Positions 6,483 to 6,705 of a DNA stretch of 6,705 nucleotides are shown piece after piece. The notes beneath the pieces were generated by a model. The model was given only the letters and a program-made list of their open reading frames with translations. It made no database searches and was not told where the DNA came from. This DNA comes from Aquirhabdus sp. Lineage in GTDB: Bacteria; Pseudomonadota; Gammaproteobacteria; Pseudomonadales; Moraxellaceae. Numbering within the stretch: position 1 is the first letter of the stretch; each line of letters begins with the position of its first letter. Location of the stretch: contig JASLGO010000094.1 of the NCBI GenBank assembly GCA_030150135.1, positions 1-6,705 of the forward strand. Reading direction: 5' to 3'. The translations under genes were made by a program, and so were the position numbers.

Positions 6483-6705
6483 TTATTTCTCACCATCATT
6501 CGGCTGAATTGGAACTAGAGATTTATCTCGATTTAAATCTTTAGCAACTAAATCTTTGGAAATTAGATTTGCCAATAAAACATTAACCAATGATTGCCCA
6601 TTACCCTGACCTTCAGTTCCGCCACCAGCCACCATAATTTGCGGAACGAGTGGAATTTTAGCCTCAGCTAAAGCACGACCCACTTCGATCAAAGCATAAT
6701 TTGAC
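6483..6705 (-). CDS. Probable flotillin/SPFH-family protein, C-terminal end (truncated by window edge)
   Basis: The last 73 residues of a protein whose frame is open to the right edge. The visible part begins SNYALIEVGRALAEAKIPLVPQ, continues with a Gly-rich GGGTEGQGNGQ stretch and LVNVLLANLI, and ends in a charged tail. An Ala/Glu helix leading into IPLVPQ, a Gly-rich loop and a short hydrophobic helix resemble the C-terminus of bacterial flotillin-like proteins, which are membrane-anchored scaffolds of ordered membrane patches. This is recognised from the tail only; the diagnostic SPFH domain lies outside the window, so the family is tentative. The TTG at 6692 is internal to this longer frame, not its start. 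A strong terminator follows the gene. Confidence 0.5.
   Translation of the reverse strand, partial: SNYALIEVGRALAEAKIPLVPQIMVAGGGTEGQGNGQSLVNVLLANLISKDLVAKDLNRDKSLVPIQPNDGEK

Noticed and set aside
1..6705. CRISPR array, insertion sequence, tRNA, prophage or toxin-antitoxin pair
   Set aside because: I looked for regular spaced repeats, terminal inverted repeats, tRNA-like cloverleafs and small gene pairs on both strands and saw none.

Overview
The window most resembles a chromosomal segment of an Acinetobacter-like gammaproteobacterium (Moraxellaceae). The evidence is moderate-to-low GC with AT-rich spacers, an H-NS protein with a GRGKPPRWL-type DNA-binding tail, a GspN-GspC-GspD cluster detached from the rest of the type II secretion genes, and gph next to trpE. 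Species cannot be fixed from sequence alone. Every gene I can support lies on the minus strand, so the biological order runs from the right edge to the left edge.

From right to left: (1) the C-terminal end of a probable flotillin/SPFH-family membrane protein (6483 to the edge), closed by a perfect 13-bp-stem terminator (6401-6431); (2) an AT-rich 343-bp spacer holding a plausible hns promoter; (3) a 111-residue H-NS-family nucleoid protein (5804-6139) with its own terminator (5731-5760); (4) a type II secretion cluster gspN-gspC-gspD (5579 down to 1678), in which the gspN stop and gspC start are contiguous and gspC-gspD are 41 bp apart; (5) gph, a HAD-family phosphoglycolate phosphatase (894-1583), after a 94-bp gap with a GC-rich hairpin; (6) trpE (702 to the left edge, truncated), preceded by a leader with a 12-codon ORF containing a Trp codon and a hairpin/U-tract.

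GspC (inner-membrane connector), GspD (outer-membrane secretin) and GspN (accessory inner-membrane protein) form the trans-periplasmic part of one type II secretion machine. The pseudopilin, ATPase and platform genes are not here and must be elsewhere in the genome. Gph and TrpE are housekeeping metabolic enzymes that share direction but not function with the secretion genes. H-NS is a global silencer that could act on nearby AT-rich DNA, but no direct link is visible.

This is mostly an ordinary core-genome region. I found no mobile element, CRISPR array, rRNA or tRNA, and no convincing novel multi-gene system. The item most worth a second look is the possible attenuator in front of trpE. Secondary points are start-site ambiguity in gspN and gspD, the Ser/Thr-rich insert in the secretin, and the small TCTA-type repeat in the gspN leader.
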